From NCBI GenBank assembly GCA_013397935.1, contig VZRN01005010.1, positions 2,063,405 to 2,127,404 of the forward strand: a DNA stretch of 64,000 bases, read 5' to 3'. Below the pieces are notes generated by a model. The model had not been told where the DNA came from, did not search any database, and worked only from the letters and a program-made list of their open reading frames with translations. This stretch comes from Dasyornis broadbenti (Eukaryota; Chordata; Aves; Passeriformes; Dasyornithidae). Both the position numbers and the translations under genes were made by a program. Shown in pieces: positions 24,501 to 36,055 of this stretch (position 1 is the stretch's first letter; each line of letters opens with the position of its first letter).

Positions 24501-25084
24501 TATCAATATAAACATTTTCATAAATTAGAATTATTATCTTTTATTAAATTAAACACCACACTTCTATTAATGTTAATTATAAGTGTTCAGCAAATAGGTG
24601 CAAAAGTATATTATACTGCAAATATTATGTTTTTCATCTCTAAGGGTAATAAAATTAAACTTATGCAACTTCTTTGTGTGATAAAATTGCTAATAGTTAA
24701 AAAGAACATGAGAAAACCTGAGTTGCCAAAACATGTGTGTGCTCCAATAATCTCTAAACACTGGGGTTGCAGTGGTGTAGGCTTCCCTTGCACTTGTCAA
24801 ATTTGCATATATTGCCAAGGAGAATTGTGAGCTATTGACTCTAACCACAAATAATCTGTTACAGATACCAAATATATTCTATTTAATCACTTTGAAAATG
24901 CAACGAAAGATGGCATCTTCTAAATTACTTCAGATTTTGAGGAGGTAATTGAATTGTAATGCTAGAGAAAAAGTGATAATTTAGGTCTTTTTGAACTCTG
25001 ATGTGAAAAGATGGCTAGGAGTAAAATTAGAGGAAACTGAGAAGTTATGTTCACATCCTAACAGAAGTTATAACGGTACAAGAA
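21505..25084. other. anonymous AT-rich DNA
   Basis: No CR1, LTR or coding exon is recognised apart from the hairpin described separately. There are AT-rich low-complexity runs at about 23808-23850 (TA repeats) and 24405-24560. A poly(A) run lies near 23315-23329. Frames are short and show no domain. Confidence 0.55.
22241..22314. repeat. triplicated 10-mer followed by a perfect 18-bp-stem hairpin
   Basis: CAGTAAGAAC occurs three times in perfect tandem at 22241-22270. It is followed at once by an 18-base arm (22271-22288, GGACTGACTGGCCTTACT), an 8-base spacer (22289-22296) and the exact reverse complement of the arm (22297-22314). CAGTAAG appears a fourth time at 22296-22302, overlapping the right arm. 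As RNA the structure would be a 44-base perfect hairpin, shorter than a usual microRNA precursor. It is not preceded by a recognisable promoter. Confidence 0.95.
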
Positions 25085-26160
25085 TTATAGGGTGAAGTTG
25101 CTACTTCCTGGACAGAATGCGGCTAGCACATTCAACACCTATCCCATGATGATTCCCCACACCCACAATCTGCAACTGTAAGCACCTGCTAAGGGGGATG
25201 GAATGGAGGGTGAAACAGGTTGTTGAAATCCTTGCAGGGAGGGCAACTTGCTGGGACTTTGCAGCTGATAAAACTGCATAGCACTTGCCAGTCGAGGGGG
25301 ACAGGAGAAGATGCCTTACTGCCAAGCCAGCAACGGTGGTGAAATCACTCTCCTCAGATGAAATTGCTTCATTATAACCTAATTGCAATATTAATGCACA
25401 CCTCCATCCCAAAGTTACCTGCCCCCAAGGTACAACCACCTCTCACTGAGCACGTGCTCTATATTTTACTGACTAGATCTTGAAGCACAAAGCAAGAGAA
25501 TTTTACACCGATCAGTAACAAAGGTGTGTCTGACTAGAGTCACTCAAGCTCCCCCTAAACACAACCAAATAGTATAAAAGTAAGTTGAGTAGGGGAGAAA
25601 GTCAGGGAAGACTCCATTGTAGCTACTGGGATCATCTTACAGCCTGAACCTGTCTTCTCCCCTGTAGGGACCCCTGTTGGGTGAGAACCATACTCTATAC
25701 ATGCTGAATAGTTTTACTGGGGATTAGAGCTTATCTATGCATTACTTTGAATAAGTTTTTGCAGTCAGATGCTATCACAGACAATCCTTGAACCTTAACC
25801 TGTCACAATTTTCTATTAATAGTGTTATTCTGTAAAGTGTTCATGTGAGTCCTTCACGGGTGCTGGCAGTCCCTGGCACATACCAGAATAAAGTGGAAGA
25901 CCTGCTGAGCGGTCTCCTTTATGCTGTTGGTGTGTGTCCATCAATAAGTCAGTTGAAGTGCCCTCCAATCCAGTGGGGATGTTTGGTGAAGGGTTCTGCT
26001 AATGGAACACTGACCGATTGGTTTGGCACAAGGGTCTTGGCTTTCCTGGAGCGCTGACAGAGCAGCCAAATGCTGAGGGTCGAGGAAACCTCCCCTTTTC
26101 TTGTGTCATCTGATGAGCGCACCTGTTTAGGTAGCTATATTTTGATGCAAGCTCACAGTC
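25085..26160 (+). mobile_element. probable solo LTR of an avian endogenous retrovirus
   Basis: The block has LTR architecture on the plus strand. A strong TATA box (TATAAA, 25573-25578) is followed about 310 bases downstream by AATAAA (25887-25892) and a G/T-rich stretch (GTTGGTGTGTGTCC, about 25926). It is less AT-rich than its flanks. I recall closely similar wording around ACTGGGGATTAGAGCTTATC and AATAAAGTGGAAGACCTG from avian LTR repeats. No gag, pol or env sequence is adjacent, so a solo LTR is likely. I could not fix the ends; 25085 and 26160 are estimates and no target duplication was found. Confidence 0.55.
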
Positions 26161-29086
26161 CTATGCTCATATATTATTAGATTCATTTTTTGCGGCCCCT
26201 CCTTACTTCCAACTGCAAAACAAGGAAGGCCTACACATACCCAAAACCCTACACAGCCTTTTGCTTAGAAGGTGGTGGATCAAATCCTGCACAATCAGCT
26301 TCTACAAAACAACGGTATTGCTCACTCATGAGAGGCTATGTTGTTAGAAGCAAAAAGGTTAAAGCCAACAAAGTCAGTTCATGCCCTGGTTCACTTACAC
26401 ATTATCCTTTCCTTGTAAGCTTTAGCAAGCTACTTTTATTAATGCTTATGCATGTTCACAGTAGCCAAAATCTTTTACCCTTTATATATCTGAAAATTGG
26501 TTTAAAGCTGGACAAAATCAAAGCTAAATACTGCTGAGGCCTCTATACAAACCACACCTGTAACAATTCCACTTCCTACAGGAAGCCCAGTTCTGCCCTA
26601 AGCTGACAGCAATGGAATAATATGTGATAATAAAATCTAGACTGGATAGTTGTTTTCCTCTCTCTCCTTCCCCTCTTCAAGACTCACAAATTGTATTCCA
26701 GGTACTGCAGGTAAGACTGTCAGCAAGCTCACATTTCAAAGAAACGATGTCTGCTCACAAACAAGGCTTTCTGTCATGTGTTCACTATAAAAATCAGTTG
26801 CAAAAAATGATTTTGCAGATTAGAATAATTGACAATGGCTCCACAATGTGATTAAAACTTCTCCTATGTAACGTTTCCTCAAAAAGACCAGAGAAATCAG
26901 TATTTTCATTATTTTGCCTCTGCAATCTGTAACATATTCATAGCCCTATGGTAATATTGCAGCTTATGTGCCTCATTATTACCTCAGCTGTGTTTTCCAT
27001 GGACTGCAACCATGGAAAGGAAGGTGAAAAAGTCTTGTAGTATTAGCCTGGACATTTCACTGTCACAGGGCATGGACATCAAAGATGCAATGGAGAAGCG
27101 CAGGTCAGGTTTGGGGGCTGGACACAGGTTCCTATAATAATGCTTGCAATTGTGTACAGTGGATAGAGCAAACTTATCAAAGTGAATTATATTGCTTCTT
27201 TGCATCTTCACATTTCTGACCTGGCCTTGAAACAGAATTTTGCGTGTTTCAGGAAGACAGGGTGTACAAAATAGCAACTTCTGTTAGAAAAAGCAGAAAA
27301 ATAAATACAATTAGGTAAACAATAGATGAATACTCTCAAACAGAATCCACCAACACTTTTTAGACAAAAGGTATTTCTTATGAGTAGATGAGGAACTCCC
27401 ACGTCAAAATGAAAAACATTTCAAAGAAATACATTTATTTTAAAGTGAATTTTATTAGCCCAGAATGAACTCTCTAGGCCAAATGAGAGAAGAGACTCTT
27501 ACCAAGAATTCAGAGTTTGTGACGTTTGTAATGGCATAGTAGATCAGTATTTCTCTTGAAACTGTTCATGTGAAGAGGTTATGCAGGGCAATGGTTTTAA
27601 GGGTAAAGGGTCCAATAACTGCTGCTCTTACCATAAAATGGCTGCCTGTGGCAAAAGAGAATGTGCAAAGTGGTCTGTGCTGAGTAAACGGCGAGCTGAG
27701 ATGTAATGTCTTGCATTTCCTGCACCTACCTCAGAAATTCCTTTTTTATGAATGGAAATGTGCATGCTCTGTAAGGAGGAATAACCCCTTGGACTTTCAG
27801 GGCTGCTTAGCACAGGTTCATGGATCGTGAGCCTCACTAAATGTGGTCAGTTGAAAAGTCACTCTCGCTCTTAGCAACGGCAAGACACATCTTGCACTGC
27901 TGGTGAGAAGCGTTACGCTTGAAACTGCTGCGTTAGGCAAGGGCTGCATGCTGCTGGGATGAGAAGATAGAAACATAAGCAGGATTGCTACAAACCTGAG
28001 TAAAAGGGTGAAATATTCCTGTTATTCCAGTGAACACTAGCAGGTGCGATACATTCTTCTAAAACAATTAAACCGAATGTATTATTCTCTACACATTACC
28101 AGCCAGAAACACAGTAATATCAGGCTTCCCAAGGATATACATAAGTAAAAATTCGCTCCCCCTTTTTTTTTTATTCCATTAAAGCAGAAATATCACAGCA
28201 ATGAAAGTATCCATGTAGGGTTATCTTAATTAGTATTTTCAGTTCTCAGAAAAGAAAGAACTACTAACTCAAATAAATATATTTTCAGTTAATTGCTACT
28301 GGTGTACAACAAAGAATAAATTTTTGTGCATTCACAAGCTGAGGTGAATTTCTGAGGCTTATCTTTCAAATTAAGTACATTTTTTAATCAAAAGCATCTC
28401 ATAACTGCTGTTTGCAGCTTTTATCTCAGTGCTGCTGTACATTACTTTATCTACTGGAAAAACTTGCATATTTTGCACAGCAATATGAGAGAACTGAAAT
28501 TCAAAACGTATAAAAATCTCAGTGTTATTGTTCCATTAATGTTTTGTATATTAAGTAGCAACAATACCAGCAATGAAACTTCTATGCTGCTATGATGGAA
28601 ATAGTAGGTAACCTTTTAGTAAGTAAAATCCCAAGAGATTTTACTGCAGCTTACATTCCCAGAATATGAAGTTCGGAGGTGAAAAAGTAAGTATTTCCAG
28701 AGGTAGTACTGATGTTGTCATTAGGGGAAAACAAAGTTAATTAAACATCAAGAAAACAACTTTTTATAAAAATAATGTTATTTTTTTCAAATTCCTTTAG
28801 AAAACAAAAGAAAAATTTATTTCCTTGTTACCCACCACCATCAAATTACCATTGTGTTCCACTCACCAATTTTGACCAAAAGATGAAACAAGACTCTCTC
28901 TTTAGCAGAGGTCATGTATCTTTAACTGCCTCTGTCTTAAAAATATACCAGTAAAAGGAACTCAGTGTTTTTTCAAAAGGACTTTTAATCATTCTTAAAA
29001 CAAAGCAGAGAATTTTATGATCAATATTTCCTTTTGTTCATTTCTTCTGCTGTTATCGCATCCTGGCTAGTATATCAATAGTTCAG
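26161..29086. other. anonymous DNA
   Basis: No repeat family or exon is recognised. The part at 27600-27950 has more CpG sites than its neighbours (for example ACGGCGAG near 27688 and GCGTTACGC near 27909) without any gene structure I can see. Frames on the minus strand at 26984-27277 and 27628-27837 lack domains. Confidence 0.5.
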
Positions 29087-29092
29087 TTTATT
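29087..29092 (-). promoter_or_regulatory. AATAAA poly(A) signal after the candidate exon
   Basis: The minus strand reads AATAAA about ten bases beyond the TAA of the candidate exon. A 3' untranslated region this short would be unusual, so a further downstream site may be the main one, or the match may be chance. Confidence 0.3.
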
Positions 29093-29101
29093 TTCTCTTC
29101 T

Positions 29102-29384
29102 TTAAATCACTTCAAGCTGTGAAGTCCATCCTTGTCTAACGTAATACAGGGAGCAGAGTGCAAAGACTGGTACTAAGAACACCCCTAACAGGAGAAGCAA
29201 GATATAATGTGAGAATCGGATTCTCATTTTGATGCTTATTTTGAAAAAACTGTTCATTTCCTCTGTGCTCCAGTGAGCAGCCTCCATCCTCATTCGCGGA
29301 ATAATGCTATCATGAGTTCTTGATCTTGCAGGGACATTCAAGTCTTGGAAGGGCATAGTTCCTATGTTGCTGTCATCAAGGAAA
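29102..29384 (-). CDS. candidate last coding exon, single-pass membrane protein, gene not identified
   Basis: On the minus strand a frame runs open from 29407 to a TAA at 29102-29104. An AG acceptor dinucleotide (TTGCAG) ends at 29385, so an exon would start at 29384 with one base completing a split codon. The polypyrimidine tract before it is poor. The peptide has a polar part (reading DDSNIGTMPFQDLNVPARS near its start), then a basic stretch (KISIKMRIRF), then about 21 hydrophobic residues (from YILLLLLGVF to CSL), and a short tail ending in QLEVI. The basic flank before the membrane segment suggests the N-terminal side is cytosolic, as in tail-anchored proteins; this is inference. Several CpG sites fall inside the frame. 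AATAAA lies at 29087-29092, only about ten bases past the stop. I do not recognise the family, and upstream exons were not found with confidence. Confidence 0.4.
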
Positions 29385-32300
29385 CTGCAATTCTTTTTCT
29401 TTACACTTCAGTCTTTATGCATATTTTGAGCTACAGTACCTTAACCTTTGTACTACGGATAATTTCTCCACAAATTATTTAGCCTACTGACCATTTCATA
29501 TGAGTAGCCATATATCCTTGTTTGGAAAGCACAGTTTTCATTAAATTGAATTACTTTCCCCTACGGCTTGCATGGGAAAGGTTCATGGTAAAGGTGTAGC
29601 TATTAAATAAATGCAGCTACTAAACAAGGCCAGCCACTATTAAAATCTACACAGTAAAGGTGAAGCTACTAAATTAAGCTGATTACAGTATGAAGGTGTT
29701 TCTAGATGAAAACACATGGGTGAGCTTTTGCACCTATAGTGCATTTTACCATATACAATGTTGTAAAACTTGTGAGAGCAGAACAGCAAGGTGTTTCCAC
29801 ATCTTAGCTGTTACAGCAATGTCATATTAAACTAATTTCTACAAATATGAAATATATTATTTTTAAATTTTTAATCCATTAGGAATTCATTTGAACATTT
29901 GACTCTGCAAGGAGCCCTGAAATTCACAATGAACCTCAAAATCTCTACTACACTTCAATGTAAAAACTCTGAAAATTACTAAATATTTTTCTAATCTGTG
30001 TTGTGAATGGCACTCATAAGTGGAACACAAATCCCCATTGACTTGCTGGTAGCTGGCTCATCTCCAATTTTCACAGGCTGTCACATTTTATAAGAAACTG
30101 AATTCATCCAATTCCCATGCGCTTAGCTTGTATCTTCTCAAAACCACACTTTACCCCATTTATTCATGAGACACAAGTCTGTGCTTGTGTTTTCTCATTT
30201 CATTGTACCAAAGTAACTGTTCTTGCAGCTCACTAGAGCAGTGTTTATACAAGATGGCAGAGTTTCAGTGCAAGGCATGAGGCCTTTGCAGGGAAAAGTC
30301 TCCAAATACATTTTTTGTAGCAGTCGGGGCAGCCAAGCTTGGCATGAACCACACCCCTGATGGACACATTTGGAAGAGCCTCTAAAGCATTCTATCCCAT
30401 TGTCTGTGATCAGGTATTCTCTTTGAGGGAAGTAGTTGAGTTGCTTTAGACCAGAGTTCAGAAATTAATTAGCACACATGCAAAGTGTGCAAAGGTCTGG
30501 GAGTGGAATAAAGAGCAAGTCAAACTGACCATGTAGGAACATCCTAAAGCGATGCAATATGACTGTCCTTTGCACAGGAGAACACTCTCATTAAATTGCT
30601 CATAGAGAATAACATTCTCATTATAAAGAACAGATTGGGGGTCTCTCACTTTTATATTGCTAGCAGCTCCCAGAATTTCCATTGTTTTCCTCAGATACTG
30701 TGGTACAGACAGTTAAGTTCCCTTCAGCACTTCCTTCAGACTGTAATGATTTTCTACATCTGGATAATCTAATAGGAGTTATCATGTAATATTAATCCAA
30801 TCTGAAATTCACTGAATTATTCTTGTTGATTTCAGTGGACTTTGAATGACAATTCACAAGTGACTAAGAGGTGACACCAGAGTTTTGGAGACCAGAGGAA
30901 CTGTCAGACATACATTTTTTTCTCAATCTCACACTTCAAGCCCTAATGTCTGAAAGTCAGTTTTGATGTGATCCAAATTGAATTTGGTGCTGTACTAACA
31001 CAAGATGAGATGCTTTGAAGAGGTAGATGGTCTTTGCAACCTATACTATTTCACATGTGTTTCATAATCATAAACATTTCATTAAAATATTAATGAAACA
31101 TATTTATTCTATTAATATTATTTTTTCTTCCCTTGATCTTATGTAAAGGGTTTTTTACTTGTAGATCTTTGTGGCAAGATCCAGAATCAGACAGGGCTTT
31201 GAGGAAGTTTATCTAAAATTTTTCTTTACTATGAACATCCTAAAATATAAGATTACTTTTATCAATCTGATTTTATTAACCTATAAATTGTAATACTTCA
31301 CTTTTTAAATCAAGGCAGACACTTAAGACAGACAGATTAGATACAAAAATCTTTTTCTTCTCAGATTTTCCTTGCTTCAGGTTTTCTCATAGAACTACAG
31401 GAGGTTTCTGAAGTGCAGCAAGTCCTGCATTGACTATCTCCACTGCCTTCAAGGTCAATTGTGTCCTCATAGTTGCAGGCTGCCAGCGCTTTTCTTTACC
31501 TCTTTGTCTGCCTGCCCCTTGCTGAGACCTGTCTAGTTTCACTCCTGAAAGGGAAGGCTCATGTTGTCCTCTAGAAGCAGCAATCTGCCACCTCCTTCCA
31601 TGAGGATCTACCTCATCTCATCACTCATCTTTAAAAAATAAAGAAGTAAACAGCTATATATCAAAAACCAGATTCTGAATGACTTTTTTGGGTTTTGAGA
31701 AAACTGAACTATGATAGGACTACTTCCAAAGAATTTATCTGGTAGATATCTTAAAAATAGATGATAGTTTTCCTAAGGACATATGTATGTTGTTATAAGA
31801 TTAACTGATTTTTAAATTAAACTGATTTTTTTTTTAATTAAAGCTGTTAGTTTCTCGAGATTTTCTGCATTAGGCAGTCTTAATCGATATGTATCTAAAG
31901 ATGGCTTTTTGCTACCTTGAGTCACATATTTACATTCAAATATTGCCTGAAAGGTGGCAATATTGTCATCTGTCTTCATGTTGCTTAGCAGTTTGAAAGG
32001 GAAAGAAAGGAAGGCTGAAGCTAATACTACTGAGCTACCAACTGAAGGCTTTCAGTTTCCCTCAACCTTCAGAAATTTCTGCACATTTCATGATCTTTAG
32101 AAAGCCTGGCTGACACTGCTAGGAGCCACGGCACTTCTGACAGATGTCAGGGAAAACATGCTCCTAAGAACATGAACCCCTGCTGCTTATATAGTCTGCA
32201 AGGGATACAGATAAAACTCTTCAAGAAAGACTATTCAACTCTGACATGTGATTTTCTTAACATTTATGCATACTTTTTCCATATTAAACACACATCAGAT

Positions 32301-35300
32301 TGTCCTAACATTTGTGTACCATACACATCTTTCAGCCTTTTGACATTCTGCAAGTACTAGGAAACACAATAATAGTTCCTATATGTGTGCATATTCTGAG
32401 CAAAACACCTCAAAACTTTCTTAAGACATTTTTTTATGTAACAAGGTTTGCTCGTAATATTCTCTAAAATACTAAAAAACTATAATACTGAAAGAAGTTC
32501 TTTATTCCCAATGGTCTTACAAAGCAATTGTCTCAGTCTGTTATGAGTAAGTAAAGTGATATTAAATAGGAATTAAAAAATCTTACTTTTTCCATACCAG
32601 TAACTCATGTTTAAACTGTACTGAATTCGTTAACACTTCAGAATTATATGTAAATAATCTCGGAAATATATTTAAATAATTTGATTGAAATATATGCCTT
32701 TTTTGAGACCTTCTACATTCCTTCATATTTTAATAAAAAGAAAACCTCAAACACAGGTATTGGTTAGCACTTCTGCTACGTCCAAGCATTCTTTTACTAA
32801 AGTAATCCACAAAATCAGAGAAAAAACTCCCTAAAGTATTAAAGCGTGAAGTGACTTTTGACATGACAAATTTAAGAGATAAGTACATTTAAGGACAAAA
32901 TATCCAGATTCTGTGGAAAACAGCAAACACTATTATAATAGAAGGCACAATATGGTTAATAAATGAAATTTATGATGGTGTTGATGAGCTTTAGGGATCA
33001 AAACCGAGATCGCCCCATAGCATAATGGAAGCGAAGATCCGATATCCAATGTACTTATTTTAAATGTTTTTCTTTACTCAGCTGGTTTTTAGAACTTACC
33101 AGAGCATATTGAGTTGTGCCAACTACGCATATTTTGTAACAAGATGACCTTCTAACAACTCATAATGAATTTAAGTGCAGTTGTAATAAGAATATCAAAG
33201 GGAGTTTAAAAGTCATGTTTATAATCTTTTGGTAAGGCCACAGACTTCATTATCATAATGCTATAGCACAGATTCAAATCAATTTTAGTTATACTTCTAA
33301 TGCAATCTCAGGCTTGGAAACAACTGCTTCAATTATTTTTACAGTAATGTCTCATCTGAAATTTCTATTTTTATTCCTATTAACCCTTTTCCTTTCACTC
33401 AAAACAGACACATATGCGAGGGTAAAGCAGCCATATAGTTTCCTGAAGTGCTACCACATTTCCTCTGGAAATACAGCACATCTGCTAGAGTCAGGGCCAG
33501 ATATGACATTAAGTTGCTGTACAAACTCTATGATGAATTTGTTAAGTGTTCTCCTTTAGGACAGGATGGATTTTTTTATTTATTTTTTCTTTTTTTAATG
33601 GATAACTACTAAACCTGTGGCAAACAACCCACTTCTTTAATATGGATCCTTCTCCTAAAATTGATGTATTTGTAGCCAAATTATAAATCTGTGGGACTTT
33701 CTTAATATAGACCTCTTAAAACATCTCCTTAATACAGACCTCTTAAAAGACCTCTTCCTTAACGTAGGTTTTACTCTTGGTGCAGAAGAGTTTTGAATTT
33801 CAAACATGGCAGAAAGTTCTTTTCTGGGGCACTTTTTTCCAGCTCTGAAGGAGGAAAAAGAAAGACTACTTTCTCGTTATATGGAACTATACTGAGAGTG
33901 AAAAGAAGGTAATTTTGAAATTATTGGGTATGAATTATTCTTTCATAGTTTAACATCTTCAAAAATACACCTTGTGTTTGTTCTTGACGGAGCTAAGAAC
34001 TCAAATCATTCCAGGGATCCTGAGCAATGCTCAGGCTGAAGTCCTGTATGTGGGATAATTCAACTCTGAATTTTCATTATTTCTTTCCAAGAAATATGCT
34101 TACATAGTAGTTTGCTGTTGCTTTTGGAACCTACTGGAAAATGCCAATTTGACAGAAAGAGCCAAAAAGCAGGTCCCCTGGGTAAATGGTGCAGTGATAC
34201 CAAAATGTGCAGCACCCATCAGGGTTGAGATACGGACCATCATAGGCACACCTCGCAGTTGTGCATTGGGGTAGTGACACCACAGATGTGGAGTTTACAG
34301 CCAAACAAGCACAAACTTCTCCCTTGCCTAGGGCTTTGTTTCAGTTCGCTGAACAAAGCACTAAAAAGTAATTACAGTCTTTTTCTTGGAAATTGTATCA
34401 GACCCTCCTTGGAGGTTTCTGCTTCAAAGGCATTCCAAATTATAACAAAAGAAAGTGGGCTATTTGCCCAAAGTTTGAGAAAAGTTGCATTTAATAGCAC
34501 AAATGTGGGGATTTTGGGGTTTCTCCTCATATCAGGAGAGGGCAGACAGCTTTGTTTGAAATGTTATGTTCAGGAATTACCTTCTTCCTCCAGATTCTGA
34601 GTAAAAGACAGCTGGAATCTGTCCTGAACGAGCCTTATACGTTACCATTAAGGCAGCTTCATCTCACACTGTTCATAATTTCTTAAGATGAAAAAGTAGA
34701 GAAACAGCCCAAACTTCACAGGCCACAGACCTATTCTTTCTTCTGCTAACCCATGATGTCTGCCTCTCAGCTATGCTGCAAAGAACAGAGTCTAAAACAA
34801 AGACAAAGCCAATCCAGCACTGTTTTTTTCACAGAGTCTTAGACGCCCATCAATACTTTTTCCATCAATAGAATTCTTTGTGGAAAGTACCATCTGTGAA
34901 ATTCTACTTTAAGAAGTAGGGAGATGTGTCTTGTTAGAGACTTATGATTCACAGAATTAAAAGAAAGTCGAACCAAAAAATTCTAGAAAATAAGCCAGCT
35001 GAAATATTACTGGAATTATATCTATTATCCCTTCTACTCAAGACAGTTAAATCAAACTACTGAAAAAAAAAAAGTGTTGAAAATACTGATGCCATGGAAA
35101 AACAGAGTTAAAGCTCTCAACTCAAGAAAACCATGTAATTTCTAGCTTCTCTAATTCTGTATCTTGTGATCATTAACAGCTGTTTTATGAAAAATGTAAT
35201 TTTAGATGGTACAGAATCATAAAAAAATCAAAAATCATGTTATGAATTAAAAGTAGAAGAATATATGTGTCTTCCAAAAAAAGAATAATAAACATTATCA

Positions 35301-35428
35301 GTAAAATTAAGATGTAAAAGGGATCATCAAATTGAGGAGTTACTTGACTAAGTTAGAAATTTTTATATTATGATTAAGTGCATCTGGTCTGAAGGATATT
35401 TTATAGCACTGTCTAGGTTGTGCTATCG
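29385..35428. other. anonymous AT-rich DNA with one possible exon
   Basis: No repeat family is recognised. A minus-strand frame around 30458-30710 begins after an AG (TGTACCACAG) and reads plausibly as protein, but its best donor would not match the phase of the candidate exon at 29384. A short tandem duplication (21 bases, 27-bp period) lies at 33701-33748. Four CpG sites crowd into 33005-33041. A plus-strand frame at 33314-33559 has a hydrophobic N-terminal part but no known family. Confidence 0.5.
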
Positions 35429-36055
35429 TGATAACGTTAATCTTGGGTTCGAGACAAGTTTTAGGAGGAAAGCGTTTCGGCTAAACGCCTTCCCCTCAGG
35501 GACAGGGCCGGCACCTCTTCCCCCCACGACAACAGGACTTTTTGGATGTCAGTGAAAGAAAAACAAACTTATTTATTTAACAAAACAAAGCAAAATGCCC
35601 ACAGGACACAGGAAAGAGCAAAGGACTTATCAAACCTGAGTGAACAGTCTGATAGGTTTTAGTGTCCTATTTTTCTTGGGCGTAGCTTCCCCGCCACCAG
35701 GGGTCCTGCAGGCCGGGCGATGTCCTTCAGGTGGCCTCTTGGAGGATTCTTGCCTGCTTCCTCTCGGGGATTGTCTGATGTCTCGGATGAGAAAGCAAGT
35801 CAAGAAAACACAGTCCAAAACAGGAACGCAGAAGGAGCAGTCCTCTCCCGCCGCCGCCGCCTCTGCTGGAAGGTGGGAAGAACAGAGAACCCCCCCTGCC
35901 ATCTTCCCCCTCTGCACTTTTAAAGCAAAACATCTGGGGGAAGGGTTTTCAAAACAACCTGTGCCAGCAGAGCTCCTCCCAGCTTCTTAAACCTACAGAG
36001 CACATAGCCTGAGCATAAAGCAGATGATATGGGATACAAGATTATCATAACATCA
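35429..36055 (-). mobile_element. probable solo LTR of an avian endogenous retrovirus
   Basis: The block begins TGATAACGTTAATC and ends GATTATCATAACATCA, so its ends form an imperfect inverted repeat starting TG and ending CA, as LTRs do. On the minus strand a TATA-like TTTAAAAG lies near 35915-35925 and AATAAA at 35572-35577. It is markedly GC-rich in the middle, with a (CCG)n run at 35848-35861. Overlapping frames of 60-116 codons on both strands come from that composition. No flanking target duplication was clear, and no internal retroviral genes adjoin it. Confidence 0.65.

Noticed and set aside
31010..31060. Possible very old CR1 3' end (GGTAGATGGTCTTTGCAACC)
   Set aside because: The resemblance is limited to about 20 bases without the conserved tail, too little to call.
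33314..33559. Signal-peptide-like 81-codon frame, a possible small secreted protein
   Set aside because: The hydrophobic stretch is T-rich low-complexity DNA, the cysteine pattern fits no known family, and no splice or poly(A) context supports it.
35630..35990. Frames of 95 and 116 codons, suggestive of a proline/arginine-rich protein
   Set aside because: They fall in the GC-rich middle of a probable LTR with a CCG repeat and have no domain.
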